11,873 nt of DNA from Geoglobus sp. (GCA_027019885.1 JALUWC010000191.1:1-11873), one strand, 5' to 3'; counted from the stretch's first letter, positions 1-7,552 are shown. Numbers and translations: made by a program. Notes: a model not told the origin generated them from the letters alone.

Positions 1-1
1 C

Positions 2-286
2 TCGCCCAACGATCTCACCTCAATGATAGTCGAGAAGGCTTTGAACATGGCGAAAATGATGAACACAGAGGTTGTTGGAATTGTGGAAAACATGAGCTAC
101 TTTGCATGCCCCCACTGTGGAGAAAAAACATACATATTCGGGAAAAAGAGAAGCGAAAAGCTTGCAAGGAAATACGGGCTGGATGTTATTGCTGAAATCC
201 CAATAGACCCTGAACTGCCAGAATTTGCTGATATAGGAGAGATCGAAAGCTATGAAAGGGATTACTTTTCAGACCTCAGGCTCTGA
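2..286 (+). CDS. Mrp/NBP35-family Fe-S cluster carrier ATPase, C-terminal part (5' end outside window)
   Basis: This is the last 94 residues of a P-loop ATPase of the Mrp/ApbC/NBP35 family, proteins that bind a labile [4Fe-4S] cluster between two subunits and pass it to apo-proteins in the cytoplasm. The reading frame is open from base 2 and no stop precedes it, so the gene is cut by the window edge; the ATG at 23 is internal. The sequence shows the family's late motifs: S-P-N-D-L-T near the left edge, then the hallmark VENMSYF followed by C-P-H-C, the CxxC pair that holds the bridging cluster. After it comes the usual segment that ends in IPIDPEL and a DIGE turn. The Walker A region lies upstream and is not visible. 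The 3' end overlaps the convergent HAD gene by 25 bases. The family call is firm; the exact client proteins are unknown. Confidence 0.93.
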   Translation, partial: SPNDLTSMIVEKALNMAKMMNTEVVGIVENMSYFACPHCGEKTYIFGKKRSEKLARKYGLDVIAEIPIDPELPEFADIGEIESYERDYFSDLRL

Positions 287-1062
287 GCAAGCTCATTAAG
301 ATCTCTGAATATGTAATCGGGCTCAACTCCTGTTTCCTTTACTTTCTCTTCGTAGTTCTCCTCGTCAGTCACTCCTGACATAACAAGAATGCTCTTGATT
401 CCAGCATTTTTCCCTGCCATTATGTCAATATCTATCTGATCTCCGACAATTGCCACTTTTTCTCTACGCACTCCGAGCTTCTCTATTGCCTGATCGATTA
501 TTATTCTCGATGGTTTTCCAACAACAACATCGGGCTGTCTTCCTGTCATCCAGTAAAGAGCACCGATTATAAGCCCCGTGCCAGGAATTGGCCCATCCTC
601 AGCAGGAAAAACCCTGTCTGGATTTACAGCAACGTATCTGATCTCATCATTCAGCGCAAGTCTCAATGCCCTGGTAAAGATGTCAAAATTTATCCCCCTG
701 TTTGACCCGACCACAAGATACTCTGCCTCCCTGTAATCAACAATCTCATGACCGAGATTGAGCAATTCCTCCTTCAGACCATCCTCTCCAGTCGTGAAAA
801 CCCTCGATTCCCCGTTCTCTCTCGAAATGTGAACAGCGGTGGCATGAGTTGCGATTATGAGCTCATCCTCACCAACATCCAGACCAAACTGCTCAAATCT
901 TTCAAACATTATTCTCCTGCTTCTCGTTGAGTTGTTTGACACGAATACAGTTTTTATCCCAAGCTCCTTTATCAGCCTGTATCCCTCCAATGCCTTTTCT
1001 ATTGGTTTCCTGCCTCTGGAAATAACACCATCAATGTCGAGAATCAGTCCTTCGATGTTCAT
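262..1062 (-). CDS. HAD-superfamily subfamily IIA phosphatase (NagD/AraL-like)
   Basis: A 266-residue cytoplasmic hydrolase of the haloacid dehalogenase superfamily, class IIA, whose members remove phosphate from sugar phosphates, nucleotides or phosphoglycolate. All four HAD motifs are visible: motif I D9-I-D11-G (nucleophile and general acid), motif II V-S42-N-N, motif III Lys183 in V-G-K-P, and motif IV G-D208-Q-I-D211-I-D. The NPDR segment at 147-150 and the cap between motifs II and III are typical of NagD-like enzymes. Length is normal for the family. The ATG at 1062 is chosen because a TATA-like element centred near 1088 lies 26 bases upstream, which fits a leaderless transcript; no Shine-Dalgarno site is visible. 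It converges on the Mrp gene (25-base overlap) and is divergent from khtT. The substrate cannot be read from the sequence. Confidence 0.9.
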   Translation of the reverse strand: MNIEGLILDIDGVISRGRKPIEKALEGYRLIKELGIKTVFVSNNSTRSRRIMFERFEQFGLDVGEDELIIATHATAVHISRENGESRVFTTGEDGLKEELLNLGHEIVDYREAEYLVVGSNRGINFDIFTRALRLALNDEIRYVAVNPDRVFPAEDGPIPGTGLIIGALYWMTGRQPDVVVGKPSRIIIDQAIEKLGVRREKVAIVGDQIDIDIMAGKNAGIKSILVMSGVTDEENYEEKVKETGVEPDYIFRDLNELAQSLRSEK

Positions 1063-1083
1063 CAGCTGAAATTTGGTTTCGGC

Positions 1084-1092
1084 ATTATAAAT
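1084..1092 (-). promoter_or_regulatory. TATA box of the HAD gene
   Basis: An A/T block reading atttataat on the minus strand is centred about 26 bases before the ATG at 1062. This is the distance expected between an archaeal TATA box and the start site, so the transcript would begin at or next to the start codon. Inferred from sequence only. Confidence 0.55.
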
Positions 1093-1107
1093 ATTGGCAT
1101 CGAAGAT

Positions 1108-1116
1108 GATAAATTG
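1108..1116 (+). promoter_or_regulatory. TATA-like element of khtTU
   Basis: The block gataaattg is centred 25 bases before the khtT ATG at 1137, and no Shine-Dalgarno site precedes that ATG. A leaderless khtTU transcript is therefore likely. It lies back to back with the HAD promoter, within a 74-base gap, so the two initiation complexes could interfere. Confidence 0.5.
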
Positions 1117-1136
1117 GATGAAAATTCATAAATCAC

Positions 1137-1619
1137 ATGGTAAGGTTCATCGACCTTGAAGGTGTTGGAACAAAATACGAACTTGAGACACAATCAGGAG
1201 ACAGAATCGCTGTCATATTTTTGCTAAACAGAACGATACAGATCTACATTCAGGAAAGATCATGTGAAAAGCCATGCTCAATTGAACTGACAGAGAATGA
1301 AGCAAGAAGGCTTTCGACAATACTTGGCGGTGTGCCGATAGAAAAGGAAAAGGAGAGTGTTGAGATTGACTTCATGGGAGTTCCAGATCTGACACTTGCG
1401 ATGCACACCTACACAATAACAAAAAAACTCCACGGAAAGACTATCGAGGAACTTGCCATAAGAAAGAGAACTGGAGCGAATATCGTTGCGGTTTCAAGGG
1501 GTGGAAAGACAATAATAAGCCCACCTCCTCACCTCATATTCGAGGAGGATGATGTGATAGTGGTTATTGGCGATAAAGAGCAAATAGAGAGATTTGAAAG
1601 GGAAATTCTGGGGGTCTGA
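1137..1619 (+). CDS. khtT: KhtT-like regulatory subunit of K+/H+ antiporter (RCK_C/TrkA-C domain)
   Basis: A 160-residue soluble protein matching KhtT, the regulatory partner of the KhtU potassium/proton antiporter. The N-terminal module (about 1-70) contains D-L-E-G-V-G-T-K-Y-E-L-E-T-Q-S-G-D, very close to the remembered start of Bacillus subtilis KhtT. A TrkA-C (RCK_C) domain covers about 76-160, with the GKTIEEL and GANIVAV strands and the terminal EDDVIVVIG strand typical of that fold. In B. subtilis KhtT the RCK_C domain binds cyclic di-AMP; whether this archaeal protein does is inference. Two Cys residues (43 and 47) in the N-terminal module are a local feature of unknown meaning. The stop TGA is followed immediately by the khtU ATG, so the pair is one transcriptional and translational unit. 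Confidence 0.88.
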   Translation: MVRFIDLEGVGTKYELETQSGDRIAVIFLLNRTIQIYIQERSCEKPCSIELTENEARRLSTILGGVPIEKEKESVEIDFMGVPDLTLAMHTYTITKKLHGKTIEELAIRKRTGANIVAVSRGGKTIISPPPHLIFEEDDVIVVIGDKEQIERFEREILGV

Positions 1620-2732
1620 ATGGACATAGCTCTTGCAGGGCTTGTATGTGTGATTCTGGCTGTCATTTCAAAGAAGCTGTCTCTACCATCTGTTCCATCC
1701 TACATTCTGGCTGGACTGGTTCTTGGATCTGGAGGTCTTGGTATACTCAGAGCGGATGAGGTTTCAAATGCTATTGCAGAAGCGGGAGTTATAATGCTTC
1801 TGTTTTACATAGGCGTAAATCTTAATCCGAAAGAGATCTCTGAGAAGAGGGAAATGATCTTCCATTCAGGGCTGTATGACTTTCTGATCAACTTTTCGGT
1901 CATCTACATTATTTCAGTTCTTGCTGGATTCAGTCATGTTCAGGCTTTTCTTGTTGCATCTGCTCTATACATCTCAAGCTCAGCCATAGTTCTCCAATCG
2001 CTCATAGAGAACAGAAAGCTGATCTACAGGGAGTCAGAGATAGTGATATGGATAATGGTCTTTGAGGACATAGTTATTGCAATCCTCATAGTCCTGAACA
2101 ACCCTGAAAGCTCCGATCTGTTTCTCTTTATGGTGAAAGTTCTGGTCTTTACTGCAATCACGTACATGCTCTCCAGTTACATGCCAAGGCTGCTTGGCAG
2201 CTTGTTTCAGAGAGAGGATGAAATTCCAGCCCTTTTTGCATTTACAGTTGCACTTCTCGGAATAGCCTTTGAGGAGTTTTTCCATATTCCTGCTGGATAC
2301 TCTGCAATAATGCTCGGTCTTATGCTCTCAGGGATAAAGAAACTGAGAGAGATCATTCTCCCGTTCAAGGATGTTTTTCTTGTTCTATTTTTCTTTTTCT
2401 TCGGAATTTCAGTTAAACTTTCGACAGACGGATTGATTCTTGGAATTGCACTTGCTGCTGTGGCAGCTGCAGGCAAGATAACATCAGGACTGATTACAGG
2501 GAGATACCTCCTCAAATCCTGGCTCTCAGGACTTGAAATTGGACTCGATACTGTAGCGAGAGGAGAGTTCTCAATCTTCCTAATATTTGCCTTTGGCATT
2601 GGCAGTGAGATATCAGCGGTTACAACAGCAGTGATTATCACATCAATAGCTGGAGCATTCATGTCAAAGAACTCTGAAAGAATAAAATCTCTCGCTTTCA
2701 GGATGGCTGAAAGGGTCAGCAGAACTCGATGA
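1620..2732 (+). CDS. khtU: KhtU-like CPA2 monovalent cation/proton antiporter
   Basis: A 370-residue integral membrane antiporter of the CPA2 (Kef/KhtU) family, expected to exchange K+ (or Na+) for H+ across the cytoplasmic membrane. About ten to twelve hydrophobic helices fill the whole length. Family landmarks are the early P-x-x-P-S-Y-I-L-A-G-L-V-L-G segment (22-36), the YISSSAIV crossover motif (117-124), FED with the ion-coupling Asp150, and the late ARGEFS motif (313-318). It ends with a short basic cytoplasmic tail and has no RCK domain of its own, consistent with regulation by the separate KhtT encoded directly upstream. The ATG abuts the khtT stop codon and is preceded by a G-rich Shine-Dalgarno-like run at 1610-1614. 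Its last 17 bases overlap the convergent mqnC gene. K+ as the ion is inferred from the KhtT partner. Confidence 0.88.
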   Translation: MDIALAGLVCVILAVISKKLSLPSVPSYILAGLVLGSGGLGILRADEVSNAIAEAGVIMLLFYIGVNLNPKEISEKREMIFHSGLYDFLINFSVIYIISVLAGFSHVQAFLVASALYISSSAIVLQSLIENRKLIYRESEIVIWIMVFEDIVIAILIVLNNPESSDLFLFMVKVLVFTAITYMLSSYMPRLLGSLFQREDEIPALFAFTVALLGIAFEEFFHIPAGYSAIMLGLMLSGIKKLREIILPFKDVFLVLFFFFFGISVKLSTDGLILGIALAAVAAAGKITSGLITGRYLLKSWLSGLEIGLDTVARGEFSIFLIFAFGIGSEISAVTTAVIITSIAGAFMSKNSERIKSLAFRMAERVSRTR

Positions 2733-3777
2733 TGTTGTAGTATGTGTCCCTCCTCGCAGGAATTCTACCCGCCTTTCTTATCGCCGAGACTATCTCATCA
2801 GCTCTCACAGGTCTGAACTCCTTTCCTGTTGCTTTTACAACATTCTCCTCAAGCATAACCCCACCAAAATCGTTTGCCCCAAAATCAAGAGCTAAGGTGG
2901 CAATTTCCATTCCCTGCGTGAGCCACGAAACCTGAATGTTTCTTATGTTGTGTAGAACAATTCTTGAGACTGCAACAATTCTGAGATAACTGAGCGGTGG
3001 AGCAGGCTCTTTGACAGTTCTCTGCAATTCGGTGTTTCCGGGCTGAAAGCTCCAGGGAATGAATGCGGTAAAACCACCTGTTTTTTTCTGCAGATCTCTG
3101 ATTTTGAACAGATGCTCTACTATGTGTTTCTCTTTCTCCACATGCCCGAACATCATTGTAGCTGTTGTCTTCATTCCGAGTCTGTGGGCTGTTTCCATAA
3201 CATGAATCCATTCCTCTGATGTGCATTTGTTGCTTATCTCCATTCTTATTTCATCTGACAGTATCTCAGCTCCCCCGCCCGGTATTGAGTCGAGCCCGGC
3301 ATCCCTGAGCCTTGATATCACCTCTTCAATGCTCATCCCTTCTTTTTTTACCAGATAAATGATTTCAGGTGGGGAAAGACTGTGAATATCCACGTCAAAT
3401 CTTTTCTTTATTTCCCTGAAAAGACCCTCAAACCACTCAATGCCGAGATCGGGATTTATACCACCCTGAAGCATTATCTGGGTTGCATCCCGCTCAACAG
3501 CATCGGCAACCTTTCCCAGAATTTCATCGTAGCTCAGAACATATTCCTGACTGCCATCTCTCGCATAGAAGGCACAGAATTTGCACTTAGAAATGCACGC
3601 ATTTGTGTAGTTTATGTTCCTGTCTATGACAAATCCAACAACATCCCCGCATTTCTCCTTCCTTATTCTGTCTGCCATGTATCCAAGATCATGAACTGGG
3701 AAGCTGAATAGCTCAACTGCTTCATCAAAGCTGATATCCTCTCCATTCAGATTTTTTTCAATGTAATCCGTGCTCAT
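2716..3777 (-). CDS. mqnC: MqnC, cyclic dehypoxanthinyl futalosine synthase (radical SAM)
   Basis: A 353-residue radical S-adenosylmethionine enzyme of the futalosine pathway to menaquinone. It cyclises dehypoxanthinyl futalosine in the cytoplasm. The radical SAM cluster motif is C61-x3-C65-x2-C68. Next come I-M-L-Q-G-G-I-N-P-D-L (101-111), D-S-I-P-G-G-G-A-E-I-L (163-173), and the MqnC-type P-W-S-F-Q-P-G-N-T (241-249) and S-W-L-T-Q-G segments, which separate it from the paralogous MqnE two genes upstream. Length is normal. The ATG at 3777 has a good Shine-Dalgarno site (gaggag, 7 bases upstream) lying inside mqnA, and the reading frames overlap by 20 bases, indicating translational coupling. 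It is the last gene of the operon and converges on khtU with a 17-base overlap, leaving no room for a separate intergenic terminator. Confidence 0.95.
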   Translation of the reverse strand: MSTDYIEKNLNGEDISFDEAVELFSFPVHDLGYMADRIRKEKCGDVVGFVIDRNINYTNACISKCKFCAFYARDGSQEYVLSYDEILGKVADAVERDATQIMLQGGINPDLGIEWFEGLFREIKKRFDVDIHSLSPPEIIYLVKKEGMSIEEVISRLRDAGLDSIPGGGAEILSDEIRMEISNKCTSEEWIHVMETAHRLGMKTTATMMFGHVEKEKHIVEHLFKIRDLQKKTGGFTAFIPWSFQPGNTELQRTVKEPAPPLSYLRIVAVSRIVLHNIRNIQVSWLTQGMEIATLALDFGANDFGGVMLEENVVKATGKEFRPVRADEIVSAIRKAGRIPARRDTYYNIIEFC

Positions 3778-4501
3778 TTACAAGCTCCTCAAAAACGCTG
3801 AGGCTTTTAATCTCTTTCCTCCCCGCCTCATGTATCAGCCTGGAGAAGTAGACTGAGAGAAACTCTGCAGGCATTCTGAACTTCAGGCTTGCAATTTCAA
3901 CAATCTCATCCTTCATCTCCATTCCCTTTCTGTACGATTCTATAACATCCCTGTCTATTGCATTTCCATGCCTGAAATCCCTCCTTGAGGTTGCAATTCC
4001 AAAAACTGCTGGCAGACCTGTTATCTCTTTCCACTCCTCACCAATATCCATAACCACTCTGAAAACCATTCTCGCCTTTATTGCCTCATCTCCTATGAGC
4101 ATTGCATGACTGAATTCTTTAAAGACTTCCATATAATTTCCGTCAACAGCAACAAGTCTGTTTATCAACCCCCTCTCCCTTTTGATTATCTCAAGCATTC
4201 TTGAAGAGGTCATGGATTTTGAGGTCACAGCAACCGGCGAGTCGTCAAGTCTCTTTCTTTTTGAAACAACAACAACGCTGAAAACCTCTCCATCCGATGA
4301 AACGCAGAAATTGTGCCGGTTGAGAGTGTTTTTTTTCTGAATGTAGAAGTATGATGGGACAGGAGCGTAAACAATATCCCCTCTGATCAGCATTTCTGAA
4401 AGCTCCCTTGGAGAGCTCTCCACAACGTCATACTTACCCTCCTTTTCAATCTGGTAGTAGGGGAGAAAGTTGTTTATCAGGCCAAACTTCCCGATTTTCA
4501 A
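3758..4501 (-). CDS. mqnA: MqnA, chorismate dehydratase
   Basis: A 247-residue periplasmic-binding-fold enzyme of the MqnA/MqnD family, read here as MqnA, which converts chorismate to 3-[(1-carboxyvinyl)oxy]benzoate, the first step of the futalosine menaquinone route. Visible landmarks are GDIVYAPVPSY (41-51), S-S-D-G (68-71), T-S-S-R (98-101), the G-D-E-A turn (137-140) and D-I-G-E-E-W followed by T-G-L-P (152-164). There is no signal peptide, as expected for a cytoplasmic enzyme. The start is a TTG at 4501: it overlaps the mqnE TGA in a TTGA arrangement and has a strong ggaggt Shine-Dalgarno site 6 bases upstream. No ATG gives a complete N-terminus. The paralogue MqnD is less likely because of the S-S-D-G region and the location between mqnE and mqnC. 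Confidence 0.92.
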   Translation of the reverse strand: MKIGKFGLINNFLPYYQIEKEGKYDVVESSPRELSEMLIRGDIVYAPVPSYFYIQKKNTLNRHNFCVSSDGEVFSVVVVSKRKRLDDSPVAVTSKSMTSSRMLEIIKRERGLINRLVAVDGNYMEVFKEFSHAMLIGDEAIKARMVFRVVMDIGEEWKEITGLPAVFGIATSRRDFRHGNAIDRDVIESYRKGMEMKDEIVEIASLKFRMPAEFLSVYFSRLIHEAGRKEIKSLSVFEELVNEHGLH

Positions 4502-5505
4502 TTCAATACCTCCAGAGTGTTAAAGAACGCATCCCTCTCAGCTGGCGTTTTTCCAGCATTTCTTATCATGCTCACAAGTTTCTCTTTTGTAAGCGTTGCA
4601 GGCGTTTTTGCTCCTGCTGAATGTGCGATTCTTTCTCCCATCACAGTTCCATCCACATCATTGGCACCATAATTCAATGCAATCTGAGCAAGCTTTTCCC
4701 CCATCATGACCCAGTAGGCCTTTATTCCCCTGAAGTTTGACAGAGTTATTCTCGAAACCGCAATAGTTCTCAGAATGTCCTGAGGTGATGTCTTGCTTAA
4801 ATGGCTCAATGAGGTGTTCTCAGGATGGAAAACAAGCGGGATGAACGCCACAAACCCGCCTGTTTTATCCTGAAGCTTTCTGAGCTTTTCAAGATGCCTT
4901 GCCCTGTCCTTAAAACTTTCAATGTGCCCGAAAAGCATGGTTGCATTGCTCCTTATCCCAAGCTCATGGGCCGTTTTCATGACCTTCAACCATTTTTTTG
5001 AATCTGCCTTGTTTGGCGAGATCTTCTTTCTGATCCTCTCAACCAGAATTTCCGCACCACCACCCGGAAGCATGTCCAAACCAGCATCTCTCAGCCTTGA
5101 GAGAAACTCCCTCACACTCATTCTTTCCTTTCTTGCATAATAGTAAATCTCTGTGGCTGTCAGTGCCTTTATTGCAACTCCATTCCCTGCCCTCCTTCTG
5201 ATCTCACTCAATATGCTTTCAAAATACTCCACGCCAATTTCAGGATTGTGGCTGCCAACAATGTGGAGCTCCCTTGCACCTGCATTGACCGCCTCCAGTG
5301 CATCCCTGACAACATCCTCAACTCTCATCACATATCCCTTTTCCCTGTAATAGGCGCATATCGGGCATTTTGAAATGCAGACGTTCGTGTAATTTATGTG
5401 CCTGTTAACGGAGAAGGTTGCAATCCTGCCGTTCATCTCATCAGCCTTTTTTCCAAGCTCGTGAATGCCCAGATGAAAAAGACTCTCAATCTCTTTTACG
5501 CTCAA
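4498..5505 (-). CDS. mqnE: MqnE, aminofutalosine synthase (radical SAM)
   Basis: A 335-residue radical SAM enzyme that joins the MqnA product to the adenosyl part of S-adenosylmethionine to form aminofutalosine. The cluster motif is C43-x3-C47-x2-C50, preceded by N-R-H-I-N-Y-T-N. The E-L-H-I-V-G-S-H-N-P-E segment, D-M-L-P-G-G-G-A-E-I-L, I-P-L-V-F-H-P-E-N-T and Y-W-V-M-M-G-E-K-L-A-Q are MqnE signatures and differ from MqnC at the same places. It is somewhat shorter than many bacterial MqnE proteins, mainly at the N-terminus. The start codon is TTG at 5505, with ggaggt at 5515-5520 and a second gagg closer in; the next Met is past the conserved N-terminal helix and would truncate the enzyme. 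It overlaps the glycosyltransferase gene by 20 bases upstream and mqnA by 4 bases downstream. Confidence 0.94.
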   Translation of the reverse strand: MSVKEIESLFHLGIHELGKKADEMNGRIATFSVNRHINYTNVCISKCPICAYYREKGYVMRVEDVVRDALEAVNAGARELHIVGSHNPEIGVEYFESILSEIRRRAGNGVAIKALTATEIYYYARKERMSVREFLSRLRDAGLDMLPGGGAEILVERIRKKISPNKADSKKWLKVMKTAHELGIRSNATMLFGHIESFKDRARHLEKLRKLQDKTGGFVAFIPLVFHPENTSLSHLSKTSPQDILRTIAVSRITLSNFRGIKAYWVMMGEKLAQIALNYGANDVDGTVMGERIAHSAGAKTPATLTKEKLVSMIRNAGKTPAERDAFFNTLEVLN

Positions 5506-6409
5506 TTTCCTCTAACCTCCTTTTTATCTCTCTCATTTCTCTCCTGACCTGAAGATTTATTCTGAAAAGAGAGTCGGTGAGGTATCCAACTGCGATTATC
5601 AGAATACCTGTAACCAAGAGTATTGACACAAGATTCACAAGCAGAAAATGAGATATATTTCTGAACCACTCAACAACAACATAGATACCGCCTGCAAATC
5701 CCGCAAGAATCATTATTAACCCGAAAATATAAAAATACCTTCCCGGGCTGTATCTTCCGAGAAGCGAGTACACAGTCCTTGCTATCCTGTACCCATCAAA
5801 AAACGGATTGAGCTTTGTTCTTCCAGCCCTCTTTCTGTAATAAACTGGAACCTCTGCTATTCTGAATCCATTGGCAATTGTTTCCACTGTCATTTCTGTT
5901 TCAACCTCAAAACCCTCTTTCTGGATTAGAATGGATTTATAAACCTCCTTTGTGAGAGCTCTGTATCCAGAAAGAATGTCGTGCAGATTAACGCCATAAA
6001 GCATCCTGAAAAAGAAATTTATGATTTTGTTGCCCAGAAGATTGAGCTTTGTAAAAGCTCCCCTCTCAAAATTCTCAAGCCTGTTGCCCACTACATGATC
6101 CGCAATCCCCCTCTTTATCGGCTCAAGAAGTTTCTCGACATCCTCAGGCAGATAAGTCCCATCAGCATCAATCATCACAACTATATCAACATCCATGTAC
6201 TGAAACGCCTCTTTTACAGCCTGTCCCTTTCCTTCCCCTGTCTGAATTATCACCTCTGCTCCCTTTTTCTCTGCAATTTCTCTCGTCCTGTCTGTGCTGT
6301 TACCATCTATGACAAGTATCCTGCTGTACCCCAATTTTCTGAATCCATCAATTACTTCACCAATGCTCTCTTCCTCGTTTAGCGTGGGGATCAGAATTCC
6401 AACCTTCAT
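5486..6409 (-). CDS. Membrane-anchored GT2 glycosyltransferase (polyprenyl-phosphate sugar synthase, AglJ/DPM1-like)
   Basis: A 307-residue family 2 glycosyltransferase. The N-terminal GT-A domain (about 1-215) opens with I-L-I-P-T-L-N-E-E-E-S, has D35-G-N-S-T-D40 for the nucleotide, the metal-binding D81-A-D83-G, the D-I-L-S-G-Y-R acceptor-loop motif (144-150) and E-V-E-T-E (168-172). Two membrane helices follow (about 225-248 and 255-278), then a charged, coiled-coil-like cytoplasmic tail rich in Arg and Glu. This architecture fits enzymes that load a sugar onto dolichyl or another polyprenyl phosphate at the inner face of the membrane, such as AglJ in archaeal N-glycosylation; the sugar is not predictable. 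It lies 2 bases after the gfcR-like gene and overlaps mqnE by 20 bases. A functional link to menaquinone is not evident; the shared feature is membrane polyprenyl chemistry. Confidence 0.86.
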   Translation of the reverse strand: MKVGILIPTLNEEESIGEVIDGFRKLGYSRILVIDGNSTDRTREIAEKKGAEVIIQTGEGKGQAVKEAFQYMDVDIVVMIDADGTYLPEDVEKLLEPIKRGIADHVVGNRLENFERGAFTKLNLLGNKIINFFFRMLYGVNLHDILSGYRALTKEVYKSILIQKEGFEVETEMTVETIANGFRIAEVPVYYRKRAGRTKLNPFFDGYRIARTVYSLLGRYSPGRYFYIFGLIMILAGFAGGIYVVVEWFRNISHFLLVNLVSILLVTGILIIAVGYLTDSLFRINLQVRREMREIKRRLEEIERKRD

Positions 6410-6411
6410 TT

Positions 6412-7002
6412 TCAGAGCCTGAAAACTTTCAGAACGCTCAATACCGGGGTGCCTTCAATGTCTTCCTGAGATCTCTTGTCAACAAGCACGGCTGATGCTA
6501 TAACTGTTCCTCCTCTCTTTCTTATACTTTCACTCACCTCAAGAATTGTCGTGCCCGTGGTTATAATGTCATCAACTATAATACACTTCTTGTTTGCAAC
6601 ACTGGCAAAGTTCTCGCTGAAAGTTCCCCTCACATGACTTTCCTCACCATTCCACTTGAGCTTCTTTGGATAATAAACTGCAAGCTCGCAATCAAGTTCC
6701 TCAGCCACCATGGTTGCAATGGGAATTCCGGATGTTGCCACACCAACAGCAACTTCCGGAGTGTCAATGGCAGATACCATGCTTGAAAGGATTTTTGCCA
6801 TGTTTCTCAGCCTGAAAGGTAATGATGAGATGTTCTTCATCTCGATAAATACATCCGATGGAGGTCTCTCTGTTTTTGCTTTTGTCAGCAACCATAAAGC
6901 AGTTTCTCTCGAAACATTGAGCTCATCTGCAATTTCACCAGTTGTAAGGCCCTTCTCCTTAAGATGCTTTGCCTTGTCAATAAGCTCATCAAGCTTCTTC
7001 AT
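6412..7002 (-). CDS. gfcR: GfcR-like HTH-phosphoribosyltransferase (PyrE-like transcription regulator)
   Basis: A 196-residue protein combining an N-terminal helix-turn-helix (about 15-42, with T-T-G-E-I-A-D-E-L-N-V-S-R-E-T-A) and a type I phosphoribosyltransferase domain (about 60-190). The PRPP loop is plain at 142-152: I-V-D-D-I-I-T-T-G-T-T. These orotate-phosphoribosyltransferase-like proteins lack the HTH-free layout of true PyrE, and the Haloferax member GfcR acts as a transcription regulator of sugar catabolism. Hence a DNA-binding regulator that senses a phosphoribosyl or sugar-phosphate ligand is the best reading; a catalytic role is not excluded. The ATG overlaps the nob1 TGA (ATGA) and has a ggtggtga-type Shine-Dalgarno site within nob1. 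Its targets are unknown; the gene sits in the same operon as mqn genes. Confidence 0.85.
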   Translation of the reverse strand: MKKLDELIDKAKHLKEKGLTTGEIADELNVSRETALWLLTKAKTERPPSDVFIEMKNISSLPFRLRNMAKILSSMVSAIDTPEVAVGVATSGIPIATMVAEELDCELAVYYPKKLKWNGEESHVRGTFSENFASVANKKCIIVDDIITTGTTILEVSESIRKRGGTVIASAVLVDKRSQEDIEGTPVLSVLKVFRL

Positions 7003-7490
7003 CTCTTCACCACCCTTTTCAAATAAGTCTCACTCCCGCAAACCTCACAGATCTTCCTCTGTGTGATTTTTCTACAACCCCTACATACACGAATCCATTT
7101 AAATTCTTTTTCTATCCCCTTCTGCATGATATTTTCAAACTTTATTCCAAGCCTTTTCGCAACATTCTGAATTGAGTAGTCATCCGTAACCAGAATGCCA
7201 TTTATCTCCAGAGCCTTGGCAAGAAGCTTGATATCAGCATCACTCAACCTTTCAGCATCTCCTGTTTTTCTGGCGGTATCAATGACCTCCAGAACAAACT
7301 CCTCTTTTGCCTCCTCAACCCTTATTTTTACTACATCCAGATAGATTCTTGATTTCTCGTCTTTTATCTCCTGAATTACCTCAGGAACCGTTACCATTTC
7401 TCTGAAAACAGCTTTCATGAGTATTATGGCAGATGCATCGAGGACGTACATTGATTTGGTTTTTCCATTTCTGCAATTAACTCTTCCCAT
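6999..7490 (-). CDS. nob1: Nob1, PIN-domain ribosome-assembly endonuclease with zinc ribbon
   Basis: A 163-residue endoribonuclease of the Nob1 family, which cleaves the 3' end of pre-16S rRNA during small-subunit maturation. The PIN domain spans about 14-125: Asp18 in Y-V-L-D-A-S-A-I-I-L, Glu37 or Glu41, Asp84/Asp86 in L-S-D-A-D-I, and Asp103/Asp104 in V-T-D-D-Y-S are the likely metal ligands. The C-terminal zinc ribbon has C136-x2-C139 and C148-x2-C151. Two starts compete. ATG 7490 lies 25 bases from a TATA-like block and suits a leaderless transcript; ATG 7451 removes 13 residues and gives the more usual Nob1 N-terminus, but has no Shine-Dalgarno site. It is the first gene of the six-gene leftward operon and overlaps gfcR by 4 bases. 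Confidence 0.92.
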   Translation of the reverse strand: MGRVNCRNGKTKSMYVLDASAIILMKAVFREMVTVPEVIQEIKDEKSRIYLDVVKIRVEEAKEEFVLEVIDTARKTGDAERLSDADIKLLAKALEINGILVTDDYSIQNVAKRLGIKFENIMQKGIEKEFKWIRVCRGCRKITQRKICEVCGSETYLKRVVKR

Positions 7491-7510
7491 AACTGAGTAA
7501 AAACCAAAAA

Positions 7511-7520
7511 GTATTTATGC
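7511..7520. promoter_or_regulatory. Shared TATA-like element between nob1 operon and micro-ORF
   Basis: The block gtatttatgc reads gcataaatac on the minus strand. It lies 25 bases from the nob1 ATG at 7490, the leaderless geometry. Read rightward, it would start transcription near 7540 and give a leader of about 25 bases containing the Shine-Dalgarno site of the small ORF at 7565. One element may thus serve both directions; this is inference. Confidence 0.45.
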
Positions 7521-7552
7521 CAGTATGTCACTTTGAATCATAGTAACAAAAT

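Noticed and set aside
2207..2662. 151-residue minus-strand ORF inside khtU and similar antisense ORFs
   Set aside because: They are mirror frames of strongly conserved coding genes and carry no recognisable domain.
3758..4501. MqnD in place of MqnA for the third mqn gene
   Set aside because: The S-S-D-G, G-D-E-A and D-I-G-E-E-W-x-x-x-T-G-L-P pattern and the position next to mqnE and mqnC fit MqnA better.
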